64,000 nucleotides of DNA. Origin: Mycosarcoma maydis. Taxonomy: Eukaryota; Basidiomycota; Ustilaginomycetes; Ustilaginales. The notes beneath the pieces are model-generated. The model was not told the DNA's origin and searched no databases. It saw nothing but the letters and a program-made list of their open reading frames with translations. Below are positions 20,807 to 30,087 of this stretch, piece after piece. The stretch's first letter is position 1; each line of letters begins with the position of its first letter. A program made the position numbers and the translations under genes. The DNA lies in assembly GCF_000328475.2 (NCBI RefSeq), contig NC_026480.1, positions 682,001-746,000 of the forward strand. Reading direction: 5' to 3'.

Positions 20807-20824
20807 AGCTAAGTTAACTTAGCT
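20807..20824. repeat. 18-bp perfect palindrome centred on GTTAAC
   Basis: AGCTAAGTTAACTTAGCT is identical to its reverse complement. It lies about 1.2 kb from the LIM gene start and shares the core CTAAGTT with other palindromes in the window. Confidence 0.9.
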
Positions 20825-21240
20825 TGCCTTTGACTTTGCTCTCCCTGCTGACCGTCGGAAAATACTCGCATGTCGAACGCTGCAGGAAAACTGAAAGGTG
20901 CATCGTATCTTTCGTGATTGTATCGTGCCAGCAACGCAGCTTGGCTCATTGGCTGGGCGGTGGCAGCGTCACACTCACGAGTGTTGGTCTCACGCGACAG
21001 TGACAGCGGCGTGAGTGAGTAAATCGCGAATCGTGAATCGGGAATCGGGAATGACAGAATGGAAAATGTTAATTCACTCTCACGTCTGTGACTCTCTCGC
21101 CGTCTCGCCTCACGACTCACCTCGGTCAGCGTGGAAAAGGTACGCAACAGCCGTGAGCGTCTCGGCTAGCATCACAGCCTCATCCCGTGTCTAAGCTCGA
21201 CGGCTGTGAGAGCCATGTCGAATTGTGATTTGCACAAGCT

Positions 21241-21278
21241 CCATCTCAACCTTTACAGTCCATCTCAACCTTTACAGC
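21241..21278. repeat. 19-bp tandem duplication
   Basis: CCATCTCAACCTTTACAGT is followed at once by the same 19 bases, with only the last base changed to C. Confidence 0.95.
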
Positions 21279-21830
21279 ACCATCACCGAGTTGCTGCCAC
21301 AGACCAGGAATGTTTTAAACTTGAACCGGCGATCCGCTAACACAACACAAATCGTGAATCCGTCGAGATCTCTGTGTGTGCATGGCATGGCTATCGGTTC
21401 AGGTCAATCATGCACCCATCCAATCAACGATCACGAATGGAATACGCGATAGATCCGGTTGTCACTTCCACATTCCATCGACAATCCACGCTGGCTGGGC
21501 TTGAGCTGTGAGCGCAGTGAGTACGTCTCATCGCACAATCCAATCGCGAATGCGTTGCGAGCCAAATCAGTCAACCAAATTCTGTATCACTTTCTCCGTC
21601 GTGAGTCAGAGTCGTGAGTGTCCGAGATGCCAAAACAGCTGTAACGTGCATCCGCAATCGTGAATCATCGAATCTTGGCGCTGCACGCGTCGCCATGTCG
21701 ATCAAACATCCAAAACCTGAAACACGGAAAGTGAAACACGAAAGGTGAAAGCACGTGCGCCCAATCAGGAATCGTGAATGTTTGGGTGCTGCATACCAGA
21801 CCGGATCTTGGATGCATGAATAGAATGCGT

Positions 21831-23054
21831 TCAGAGATGACCGCGGCCCTCCTCTTCGAGAGCCTTGCGCACTGCATCAATCACCTTTGCGTGGTGCTCT
21901 TGGCTCGATGCGACCACACCGCGGTTTTCGCGCAGCGTTCGTCCGACGCCAAAGTTGAGGTCCTTGCCGCGAATGTCCGAGACCTTACCCCCCGCCTCTT
22001 GAACGAGCAGAGATCCGGCAGCGTGGTCCCAGATCTTTTCCTGGTAACTGCCATCGCCGACGGGCAGCCGCAAGTAGACGTCGCCATCTCCTCTGGAAAT
22101 GCTGGCGTACTTGGCCTGGCTATCCATCCTCACCGAGGCAGCCGTGATGCCGAGTAGCTCTGCGATTCTGGCGTTGGTGCCATGCGAAGAGTGGCCTGCC
22201 TCGACCGACTCACAGAACGAAGCGGCCGAGAGCGAGCTGATCTGTCGCATCGAGATTTTTTCTTCCTTGCCACCTTGAATCGGACGTTGGAAAGCACCCT
22301 GTCCTCGAACGGCAATGAACAAAGTGCCGAGATCGCTTCTCTTTTCGCCTGCACCAAATTCGCCTTCCTTAGGTTTGGCAGAAGAAGCGTCGTGCGGCAG
22401 GTTGGGGCATCCCATCACGCCGACTTGGACGACACCGTCGACCATAAAACCGAGGCACACCGCGTACTGCCCGCCACGCAAGAAACCTTTGGTGCCGTCG
22501 ATGGGGTCGAGTGCCCAGCATCGGCCTTTGGCACCACCCTCTGCGCTGCCCCGGTCGATGGCTGCCAGAAGCTCCTGCTCGGTCAACTCGCGCTCACGCC
22601 ATGCTGGCGTGTTGGTTTTTGACTCTGCCTCGGCTACTGCAGCCCATTCTTCCGAGCCGGTTTTGAGCGCTTGATTGGCCAGATCAAAGATTTGCTTACG
22701 CAGCGCCTCGGACTCGGGCTTCTGAAGATCCTTGGAATCCTCCTCTCCAACGATGGGGTCCTCGGGGAAATACGATCCGAGAATCGCATTGACGACTGCT
22801 TGCGCCGAGTAGTCGCCGACCGTGACAGGCGACTTGTCCTTTTTCGTGACCGTGTCGGCGGTGACAAGGTTGCGGAAGACTTTATCCGTGAGCGAGCATG
22901 CGCGTTCCACCGCCGAGATTGCCACCGCTCGCTCCAACGCGAAGGCGTTCCGTGTTGATGAAGACGACAAAGACATGGTAACGTGTCTGAAGTAACTGGC
23001 GCGTCCAAGAGTCTGAGAGATTCGACCGGCGATCGTGGAAAGCGTGGACGACAT
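21831..23054 (-). CDS. MET22: 3'(2'),5'-bisphosphate nucleotidase (Met22/Hal2)
   Basis: A 407-aa lithium-sensitive phosphatase family enzyme that converts 3'-phosphoadenosine 5'-phosphate to AMP, clearing the by-product of sulfate assimilation. Metal-site motifs are complete: DYSAQ (81-85), GEED (103-106), DPIDGT (183-188) and WDHAAG (342-347). The frame starts at ATG 23054, but a second ATG at codon 27 (MSLSSS) is where the conserved fold begins. The 26 residues in between are basic and hydroxylated with no acidic residue, like a mitochondrial presequence, so alternative starts could give two locations (inference). The length fits the family. Confidence 0.95.
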   Translation of the reverse strand: MSSTLSTIAGRISQTLGRASYFRHVTMSLSSSSTRNAFALERAVAISAVERACSLTDKVFRNLVTADTVTKKDKSPVTVGDYSAQAVVNAILGSYFPEDPIVGEEDSKDLQKPESEALRKQIFDLANQALKTGSEEWAAVAEAESKTNTPAWRERELTEQELLAAIDRGSAEGGAKGRCWALDPIDGTKGFLRGGQYAVCLGFMVDGVVQVGVMGCPNLPHDASSAKPKEGEFGAGEKRSDLGTLFIAVRGQGAFQRPIQGGKEEKISMRQISSLSAASFCESVEAGHSSHGTNARIAELLGITAASVRMDSQAKYASISRGDGDVYLRLPVGDGSYQEKIWDHAAGSLLVQEAGGKVSDIRGKDLNFGVGRTLRENRGVVASSQEHHAKVIDAVRKALEEEGRGHL

Positions 23055-23131
23055 GCACCGACCGGTGTTGACTTTGATGAAGAAGAAAACGATGCTTGGT
23101 GCAAGCTGCAGGTGATGAGCAAGTCAAGTCA

Positions 23132-23173
23132 ATTCGTGATTCGTGATTCGTGATTCGTGATTCGTGATTCGTG
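23132..23173. repeat. Six perfect ATTCGTG heptamers
   Basis: Forty-two bases of perfect ATTCGTG tandem repeat just upstream of the MET22 coding region. This is the cleanest example of the heptamer family in the window. Confidence 0.95.
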
Positions 23174-24117
23174 ATTTGCGCATCCAATCTGTGACGGTGC
23201 GTTAATTTGTGTCTTTGTTCAGTTCACCAGTGTGAGTCGTGAGTGATTCGTGAATTCGTGTTTGCTTTTCTCTTTCTTCATTCGTGGTTCACCTGTCGTG
23301 ATTCTTGGCAGGCGGCACGGGCCGATTCAACAGTCACGAGTGAGCAGCGTCATCAAACACAGCCTGATCGGGAGGATCCAATCGCCGATCCTTGACCGGT
23401 CTTGAGCTTCGCACAAATCCGCCTGCCTATTTACGATCCAGCTAAGATAAACAAGCTCGCTTTGCTGCAGCTAGTGTTGCGTTGAGAGGCATACGGCTGA
23501 TGGCGGAGCCGGTGCTTCTGCCTGTCAAACAAGGGTCGCTCGTGCACAAGAACAGGTCAAGTTGGCGCTGCTGTTGCTGTCGCACAGACGGTGCTTTGTA
23601 TTGGCGAGTATCACGCGCGCAGCTGTCATTCACATTCACGATTCTCTCTGATTGGCCAAGCCGTGCGATTTTCCACACCGCGTTGAAAGGTGTCGGCTGC
23701 GCACGCAGCAGTCACGAGTAGCAAGCATCACACAGAGTCATCGTCGACTTGCGCGCAGAATGCAAGTAACAGGTTAGGGTTAGCGAATCATGAACTCGTG
23801 AATCATTCACGATTCGTGATTCACGACTGTCGCAGCGTGCGTCGCAGCGTGCAAGCGCAATTGACACTCACTCACGACTAACGCTTCCATTCTATATGCA
23901 AGGCCGCATCAGCACCAACGTCACATAAGCCAAAAGTGGGGCAACCAACCTCGGCTTGACGCAGCCTGAGCAATACAAAGCGTCAAGCTTGGCGCTTGTG
24001 ACGTCCTGTTGAAAGCCTTCCTCGTGGCGCTCGCGTCGTGGCGAGTGCAAAAGTGCAAGCAGTCTGCCAGTCAACCATCACCCGCCATGCGCTTCCAGTC
24101 CGAGTGTTGCTTTGCTG

Positions 24118-24124
24118 TATAAAA
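24118..24124 (+). promoter_or_regulatory. TATA box for the SigF-like gene
   Basis: TATAAAA lies 162 bases upstream of the ATG at 24280, followed by a pyrimidine-rich stretch up to the start codon. Position and match are as expected for a fungal TATA element. Confidence 0.5.
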
Positions 24125-24279
24125 CTCGCCTCTTGCCGTCCGCCCATGGGAGCCATGTCGTCCTTGCTTCTTGACTGTCACCTTCTCCATTCGCATCACC
24201 AGCAACTCAAAAAGCGTTCTAATCGCTATTGTACAGCACACGTTCATTCTTTTTCTCCCCAGAACAAGGTCTTGCCATC

Positions 24280-25730
24280 ATGAATGCGTCTAAAGCTGAT
24301 CAAGAGGTCAAACGTGAGTACAGTTCGATTTCTAACACCGGCTGTAAAGCATGCATAGCGAAGGCATATACTCAACAGTGCTTTCTCTGATATCTACAGA
24401 CGTGGCCCGAGACCTACTTTCTAAGGACCCAGTCAAGTTTAATTCGAGCATCAACGCTCATTTTGCCGGCAGTGCCACCTACCATGGTCGTGGTCTCAAT
24501 ATCAACGGCTCCAGTCAAATCAAGCATGCCGCTTACCTCCTTAACCTTCTCGATTTTGGCTCTGCGGCAACGATCGCAGACGCTGACGTCCGTTGGGACT
24601 CTGCGAGCTCCACAGCCATCGTCAAGGCCACGCGCCACGTGCGACCCGCTTTGTTCCCACTCTTCGAATTCGCGGTGCCTACCAAGGTGGTGCTCAGCTT
24701 CAACGCTGACGAAAGCGCCAAGCACACGCTCTACTGCACGCAGTGGCACGACGAATGGCCCCTGGAGCAGCTGATTCAAGCTGTGCCTGGAGTGAGCGCT
24801 TTGTACAATTCGCTCCTGGTGCCGCTGCTGTCGATGGTCTTCCTGTGGGCTTCCAATGCCGCCTTCTGGCTCCACACCAAGCTCGAGTCGGTAAAGAACC
24901 GATACGGAAGAGAGGCCATCCAGGTCTTCCGACAAAACGTACAGCCTCGCCTTCCGCATAGCCTCATCAACGGATTTGACGCGGGCGTCCACGTCTCTGA
25001 GCACGTTGGTCAACAGAGCCTCCATATCATCTCGAGCATCTCTCACGGACCTTTGACGCTTGTTGAAGAGCTAGCTCGCACCACTACAGTCGTCTTGAAC
25101 CTCGCTCTCCCTCACCAGCTTCAGCTTCCGTACCCCTCGGTCTGGACTGACACGTGCCGTGTTGACCAGGTCAAGTCATCCAAGGTCGAGTTGCAAGTTC
25201 GTGATACAGCCAAAAAAGTCTCCGAGAAGGCTTTTGAAGCACTGCAAGACGTTTCTGACAAGGTACGGTCGACCGTCAACCTGGACGTGGAAGGCTCCCA
25301 GTCTCCCAAACGCAAAGTCTCTGGTTCTCCCAGCTCCAGCGACAGGAGCGCCGAGGGCGGTAAAGCCGAGCAGCAGCAGCAGAAGCAGGAGCAGCAGTCT
25401 GCGATTCAGAACCAGACCCATCAGCCCATCATGGATGATGCCGCTACAGATCACAAGCGCCAAGCCGAAGCGACGCTTAGCGAAGAGCCTAGACATGCCA
25501 AAGTCGTCGTTGGCCCTTCGCACGATGGATCTCAGCAACCACAGGCTAAAGAGATCGATATCGTCACTCAGCAAGTGCATGAGCACGAGAAGCCTCGCGC
25601 CGAATCGGCCAAGCAGTCTCTATATGACGTGCTCAAGAAGGATGATCAGCTGCCTAGTAGCAATGGCAACGGACGTGGCGGCAAGAAGTCGTCGCACAAA
25701 AAGAAGGGAAAAAACGGCGGCCGCAAGTGA
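24280..25730 (+). CDS. SigF-like NTF2-fold domain protein, two exons
   Basis: Exon 1 is 24280-24313 (MNASKADQEVK plus one base). The intron 24314-24399 begins GTGAGT, has a TCTAACA branch-like site and ends CTACAG. Exon 2 is 24400-25730. The spliced protein is 454 aa and the frame is kept across the junction. Residues about 12-140 resemble the SigF-like NTF2-like domain of basidiomycetes: DLLSKDPVKFNSSINAHF, then SATYHGRGL, ending TLYCTQWHDEWPLEQLI. A hydrophobic segment at about 144-169 could anchor the protein in a membrane. The C-terminal 200 residues are polar with a Gln-rich stretch, and end in a Lys/Gly-rich basic tail. The biochemical role of this family is not established. Confidence 0.7.
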
Positions 25731-26164
25731 GCCCTGTCGGGGCAGTCTACATTGGTCTCGACGTTTGTTGGCGTCGACTGTTCCCGTGGTGAGCATCAGC
25801 TTCTAGCACGGCTTTCAAAAGCGCCCCGAAATTCCCCTCACCCATGCTCACCTTGTCGCATTCGTTTTCCTCGGCAAGTTGCCCGCCGTATGTGTCATCT
25901 CAGAATCGTGATGCTAAGCGCGTTGATCCCGCAGTCACGTGTGTGATTCGTCTCAAAATCTCGATTCAATGCAGCGCCACCCATCGTGCTTTTCGGGGTT
26001 TGTGCCGTCTGAGCTCAGTGTGCTTGCAACCGCATGTGAGGAGGTTGAGAAAGCGTCTTGGCGAGCAGGTAGATCGAGGATGGAGCAAGTCGGATTTATT
26101 GGCCTGGGAGAGCCCGGGTGGGTGTAAGTAAGGAAGAGAGAGAGTAGGATTGGGGAGGTGGGTT
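25731..26164. other. Convergent 3' intergenic region
   Basis: The 3' flanks of the SigF-like gene and the small two-exon gene. Nothing else is recognised. Confidence 0.6.
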
Positions 26165-26598
26165 TTAGAATACAGGGGTGATGAGGTCGCCGAATTTGCG
26201 GGCGATGATGATGCCAGTAGTGAAGACGGAGACGCCCCAGAGGATGGAGAGGTTACCGGGGCGGTGTTCGGGGGCGAGGATGTGCTGGTTGATGAAGCGG
26301 ACGAGGAAGTTGGGTTTGGGTGTAGTGCGGTTCGCGGCGGGGCCGGAGGCGGAGCTGAGGAAGCCCTTTTGTGCGGACCTGACAGATCACAGAAAAAGTA
26401 CGTGTGGTTCAGTTAGTGTGTCTGTTGAAACAACATGCTGATGCTCAGTAGCAATCATCCATGTTGCGATTCATGTTCTGAAGTAAAAGATGGAGAGCCG
26501 GTTTCGGTAGCATGCAACACATCCGCAGTCACGATCCACTATACCTCGCACCCATCAGCACCGAGTACAACTTACAGATACGATCCTTGACTCGACAT
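26165..26598 (-). CDS. Small tail-anchored mitochondrial-type protein, possibly Tom6-like, two exons
   Basis: This gene is invisible as a single frame. Reading the minus strand, exon 1 is 26598-26576 (ATG plus seven codons and two bases). The intron 26575-26379 starts GTAAGT, has CACTAAC as a branch-site match and ends CTGTCAG. Exon 2 is 26378-26165. The joined frame gives 78 residues and a clean stop. The product has a short polar N-terminus, a basic-aromatic segment (NFLVRFINQHILAPEH, 31-46), and one transmembrane helix at about 51-67 close to the C-terminus. That layout is what small TOM-complex subunits such as Tom6 show; the family call is tentative. Codon use is strongly C-ending, as expected for a well-expressed gene, and supports real coding. 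Confidence 0.65.
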
Positions 26599-27024
26599 GT
26601 TCGCAATTTTGGTGTGCACAACCAATGTGGTGGAAGAGAGATCAAATACGAATCCGCCAACATCGCGACCAAGCTGTCAAGCCAACAACCGACGTTTGCT
26701 CAGCCTTACGTGGTGATATGGGCGTGGCGTGAGAGACCAGAAAAGTGGAGAGTGCCCGGCTCGAGAATCAATTTTCTTTTTTGTGTTTGGGCGCAGCTTA
26801 GATCGGCGTATTTTCGTCCCGATGGATCCCGATGGGCCATGCTCCTGTTCCTGGCAAACTCAGAGTCGTTCTCAACCGTGGACGCTCAACACAGACGCTC
26901 GAAGACCAACATGACGATTCGCGCGGGTTAGAGAGTAGCAGTGAAATGCTGTCTATTGGAAAGCTAGCGATGCAGATGTAAGCGTTGGGACGAAACTTGT
27001 ACCACGGACGTGTGCTGTCTGGAT
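26599..27024. other. Intergenic region between the small tail-anchored gene and the carrier gene 3' end
   Basis: It contains the promoter of the small two-exon gene and the 3' flank of the carrier gene. No further feature seen. Confidence 0.55.
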
Positions 27025-27990
27025 CTATGCGGTGGTTTGCACTGGCTCGACCGCGCTCTGCTTAGCCTCTCTTGTATAATCCACGAGCAACCTGAGCTTC
27101 TCGAGCACGACAAAGACGATAATCGTGTTAGGACTCAGCCTCATCCACGCGGGTGTCCAACCTCGGAAGAGAAAACCGAGACCTTCCTTAGCCAGATCCT
27201 TCCTCAACGTTTTCAAGACGCCGTCTCCCGATCCGGCTGCGTTCATGACGCGGCTCTTGATCACGTCGGCTGGGCTGCATACCGTGGTGGCTACTGTGCC
27301 GGCCATGAAGCTTGCCGAGAAGTGGAGCGGAGTGCCTTCGGAAAAGAAGCCGGTGCCGAGCAGCACGTTCTTGAACACGTCGTACGTGGCCAGTTGCGAA
27401 GCGTTCATCAGCACCGCTCGCACCGTGTTGGGTCCCAGACCACGGAAGAGTGAGCGCAAGCCTTCGTCGCGCGTCATACGCACCAGTCCACTGATCGCAT
27501 TCGGATAGCCGTACCTGTCCGCAGGCTTTTTGTTGACATCACTCGTCATTCTTACAAGCAAGATATCGGCTGGGTTACCTGCCAGTCCTCCGGCTGCTCC
27601 TGCCGCAGACGCACACAGCGCCATCTGCACAGGCCCCAACGCTCGACCCTCGTTCTGCTTGAGTGTACGCTCTTTCAACTTGTCATACACGCCAAACCGC
27701 GTAACGCTGTACGTCATCTGTCGTAGAAGCGACGCCGTAAGACCGACGTACAGCCCTCGTGGCCCTTGTTCGCGAAACGTCTTGAGCATCAGCGAAAACA
27801 TTCCCTGGCGAGATGACGCGGTCTGCATGCGTGTCTTGGTGAGATCCAGAGGATGTGTGAAAAACGCTGCTATTGACGCGGCGGTTCCGCCCAGGTAGAA
27901 GGGATACTTTTTCGGATTGGATGCGCTTGCGACGGTCGATTTGGGCGTTGGTGCTGTTCGACTTGACGTCGCTGGTATTGATGTGGACAT
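27025..27990 (-). CDS. DIC1: Mitochondrial carrier, dicarboxylate transporter type (Dic1)
   Basis: A 321-aa inner mitochondrial membrane transporter with the three-fold carrier repeat. Signature motifs are PLDLTKTRMQ (47-56), PADILLVRM (140-148) and PADVIKSRV (240-248), each at the end of an odd-numbered helix. Further marks are GLYVGLTASLLRQMTYSVTRFGVYD and LFRGLGPNTVRAVLMNASQL. The pattern is that of the dicarboxylate carrier, which exchanges malate or succinate for phosphate; an oxaloacetate or uncoupling-type carrier is the closest alternative. The frame stays open upstream to 28257, but that extension has no carrier features. I therefore take the internal ATG at 27990 (MSTSIPATSS), giving the usual family length. 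Confidence 0.88.
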   Translation of the reverse strand: MSTSIPATSSRTAPTPKSTVASASNPKKYPFYLGGTAASIAAFFTHPLDLTKTRMQTASSRQGMFSLMLKTFREQGPRGLYVGLTASLLRQMTYSVTRFGVYDKLKERTLKQNEGRALGPVQMALCASAAGAAGGLAGNPADILLVRMTSDVNKKPADRYGYPNAISGLVRMTRDEGLRSLFRGLGPNTVRAVLMNASQLATYDVFKNVLLGTGFFSEGTPLHFSASFMAGTVATTVCSPADVIKSRVMNAAGSGDGVLKTLRKDLAKEGLGFLFRGWTPAWMRLSPNTIIVFVVLEKLRLLVDYTREAKQSAVEPVQTTA

Positions 27991-30087
27991 GGCGCTGAGT
28001 GTATTTGCGATGCTGCGATCGGGCCGTGGAGCTGGTTGTGTGGTTCGCGATTCGCAGGTGCTCTCGAGATAAGAGGTTTGTAGCGTGTGGTTTCCAGATG
28101 TTCTTTCTCCACCGATTCGGACAGTATCCGTGATACAACCCAGGTAGCTCAAACGCGCTGATCGCTGATGCTTTGGATGTTGATGTCGCAAGTGAGAGTA
28201 TGTGATGACCAACAACGTCGTGAGTATCTTGTACGTTGCTGACTCGAATCGACTCAACAGAAAGAATCGTGAATCTCAACGTTCAAGCAGAAAAAATTCC
28301 CGACGTCACAAAGTCTAAAGTCAGTTACGAATTATTAATCGTGGATTTCATTTGTGGTTCACGACTGCTCTGGTCTAGGAAGGTGGAGCTCTCACGTTCT
28401 TGCTCTACCTCACTCGTGACTCTTGTAGCACGAACCCACATCCGCTGCTCTCTCACTCGTGACTGTCCGTTTCTATCATCCGGCTAAAAAATCGCTCGTG
28501 CAATCTGTGAGTCGTCATGAATTTTCAACCGCGTCTGACCCCACCTTTCGCCGAAAAAGACCGACAGTCAGCATCGTATCACCACCAGAACCATACACCA
28601 CCCGCAGCATGCGTATTTAAGACAACGCCTTTGACTCACCGCCTCCGTATCACAATCAACCCTTCGCAGTCCGGACCACTTGGCTTTGACCATGCTCCAA
28701 ATCACTCGTGACTTTTGCGCGACAACACCTTCAAACCACGTGGCCCTCAAACTCTGCATGACAACCAAGCTCGGGTTCGTACTCCTGCAGAGCCTTGGCG
28801 CAAACACTCACCGCACTCGACTTCTACTAAGCATACATGCAACACACACAGCATGCAACAACACTATCGGCTGGATCGGAACTGGATTTCGGCATCGGAG
28901 CATTGAAGAAACTGGCATCGGAAACAAGACTATTGAGATCATGAATGAGACACTAAGAGACGACAGATGGCGACAGCTAGCTACGATACAGAAGGAAGCG
29001 TGGCCAACTAAGGGGGCCTGAGAGGTAGGATTTTGTTTTCTTGTGTCTCGACTTGATGGTGATGATGGTGTGGAACCGTCACCTCCTGCGAAACAAGCAC
29101 CTGGCATCCCATGCGTGGTCAAAGACAGGGGCAGAGGGGGCAGCAAGGAACCAAGCCAGGGCAGAAACAGGGACAATGGGAAACAAGAAGCAGAGAACTG
29201 GCGAGTTCTCGTCATGGACGAGAATCTCGCCGGGATCATGGCTCAATGGTGGTACCCTAGGGAAGGAGGCAAGCACTAGGCGCCAGAAAGCCTTCGCCTG
29301 TCCACATGGGAGAGGCATGACCAAATAGAGCCGGAGCGGGCCGGAGGAGAACACTACTGGGACCAAGAGGATGACGACAAGCACCAGGCAAGAGGGTGCC
29401 TAGTTGAAGAGTGCCTGCTTTTAGAAACGCGCCAAGAGCCAGGACAAGGTGCGAGTGGAATTCGAACACGGTGAATCTCATCGAAATGCCAACCTGGTGA
29501 AAAGGGCACCTCGAGAGCTTCCACCGGAGCGAGAGGACCGGCAACTTATACAGAAGTGGGCTTATGGCTGGGTTGGGAAGCATCGCAAAGAGCAAATGCT
29601 GCAGTAGCATTTCGAGCATCACTGCGACGACGACAAGAAACGTGTGCCTAGTCCTTGTGTATAGAACGCCTTGTAGTGATGCTTCCGAGAGTGGTGGCTG
29701 AAGAAGCGCAAACATGCGCATACAAGCCGATCGCCCAAGTCCAGCGTCTGCCTTGCAAGAACAAGCCAAAACGTGGAAAAAGCGCCGGCCCGCTCAAGAC
29801 AGTTTTTTTTGAAGCGACAGTCGCATTCGACAAGCGACGTGGCGTTGAGCGTCACGCGGTTGCAAAGACAGCAATCTGTGGACGAATGCAAATGTTGAGT
29901 GGCTAAAGGAAGCGCGGACGGGAGTTGGACGAGAAGAGAGGGGCAGGAGTTAGAAGCTTGCGCTGAAAAAAAAAGCTTCGGCAGGGGAGCGAGTGCTAGC
30001 GCTGATGCGATCGAGTGCACGGCAAAAAGATACTCACTGTTGCAGTGGGATTCATTCAAAATAGGTAGGATGGGCAGACGCCTTGGT
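27991..30087. other. Intergenic region between the C2H2 gene 3' end and DIC1 promoter
   Basis: About 2.1 kb. It includes the DIC1 upstream region and, at the far side, the probable long 3' flank of the C2H2 gene. Several open frames exist (for example a 110-codon plus frame from ATG 28691, and a 170-codon minus frame ending at 29257), but none shows family resemblance. Confidence 0.5.

Larger units (their letters stand above)
19649..21830. other. Intergenic region between MET22 3' end and LIM gene
   Basis: About 2.2 kb without a supported gene. It contains the LIM gene promoter, a poly-T tract, an 18-bp palindrome at 20807, a 19-bp tandem duplication at 21241, AGCATGCAAG repeats near 20333-20365 and scattered CACGAATC words. 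Confidence 0.6.
23055..24279. other. Divergent intergenic region between MET22 and the SigF-like gene
   Basis: A 1.2-kb shared promoter region. It holds a perfect heptamer array about 80 bases from the MET22 start, further TTCACGATTCGTGA words, and a TATA box near the SigF-like gene. No gene is supported. Confidence 0.65.

Noticed and set aside
23771..23783. Telomere-like GGTTAGGGTTAG
   Set aside because: Only about two copies in an ordinary intergenic setting with genes on both sides; too short to indicate a telomere or interstitial telomeric block.
28691..29021. 110-codon plus frame (from MLQITRDFCATT), with TATTTAAG about 75 bases upstream
   Set aside because: No recognisable domain, unusual residue mix with many His, Thr and Asn, and overlapping frames on both strands. 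Transcription data would be needed to revive it.
29257..29769. 170-codon minus frame downstream of the C2H2 gene
   Set aside because: Leu/Pro-rich without family resemblance; more likely 3' untranslated sequence of the zinc finger gene.
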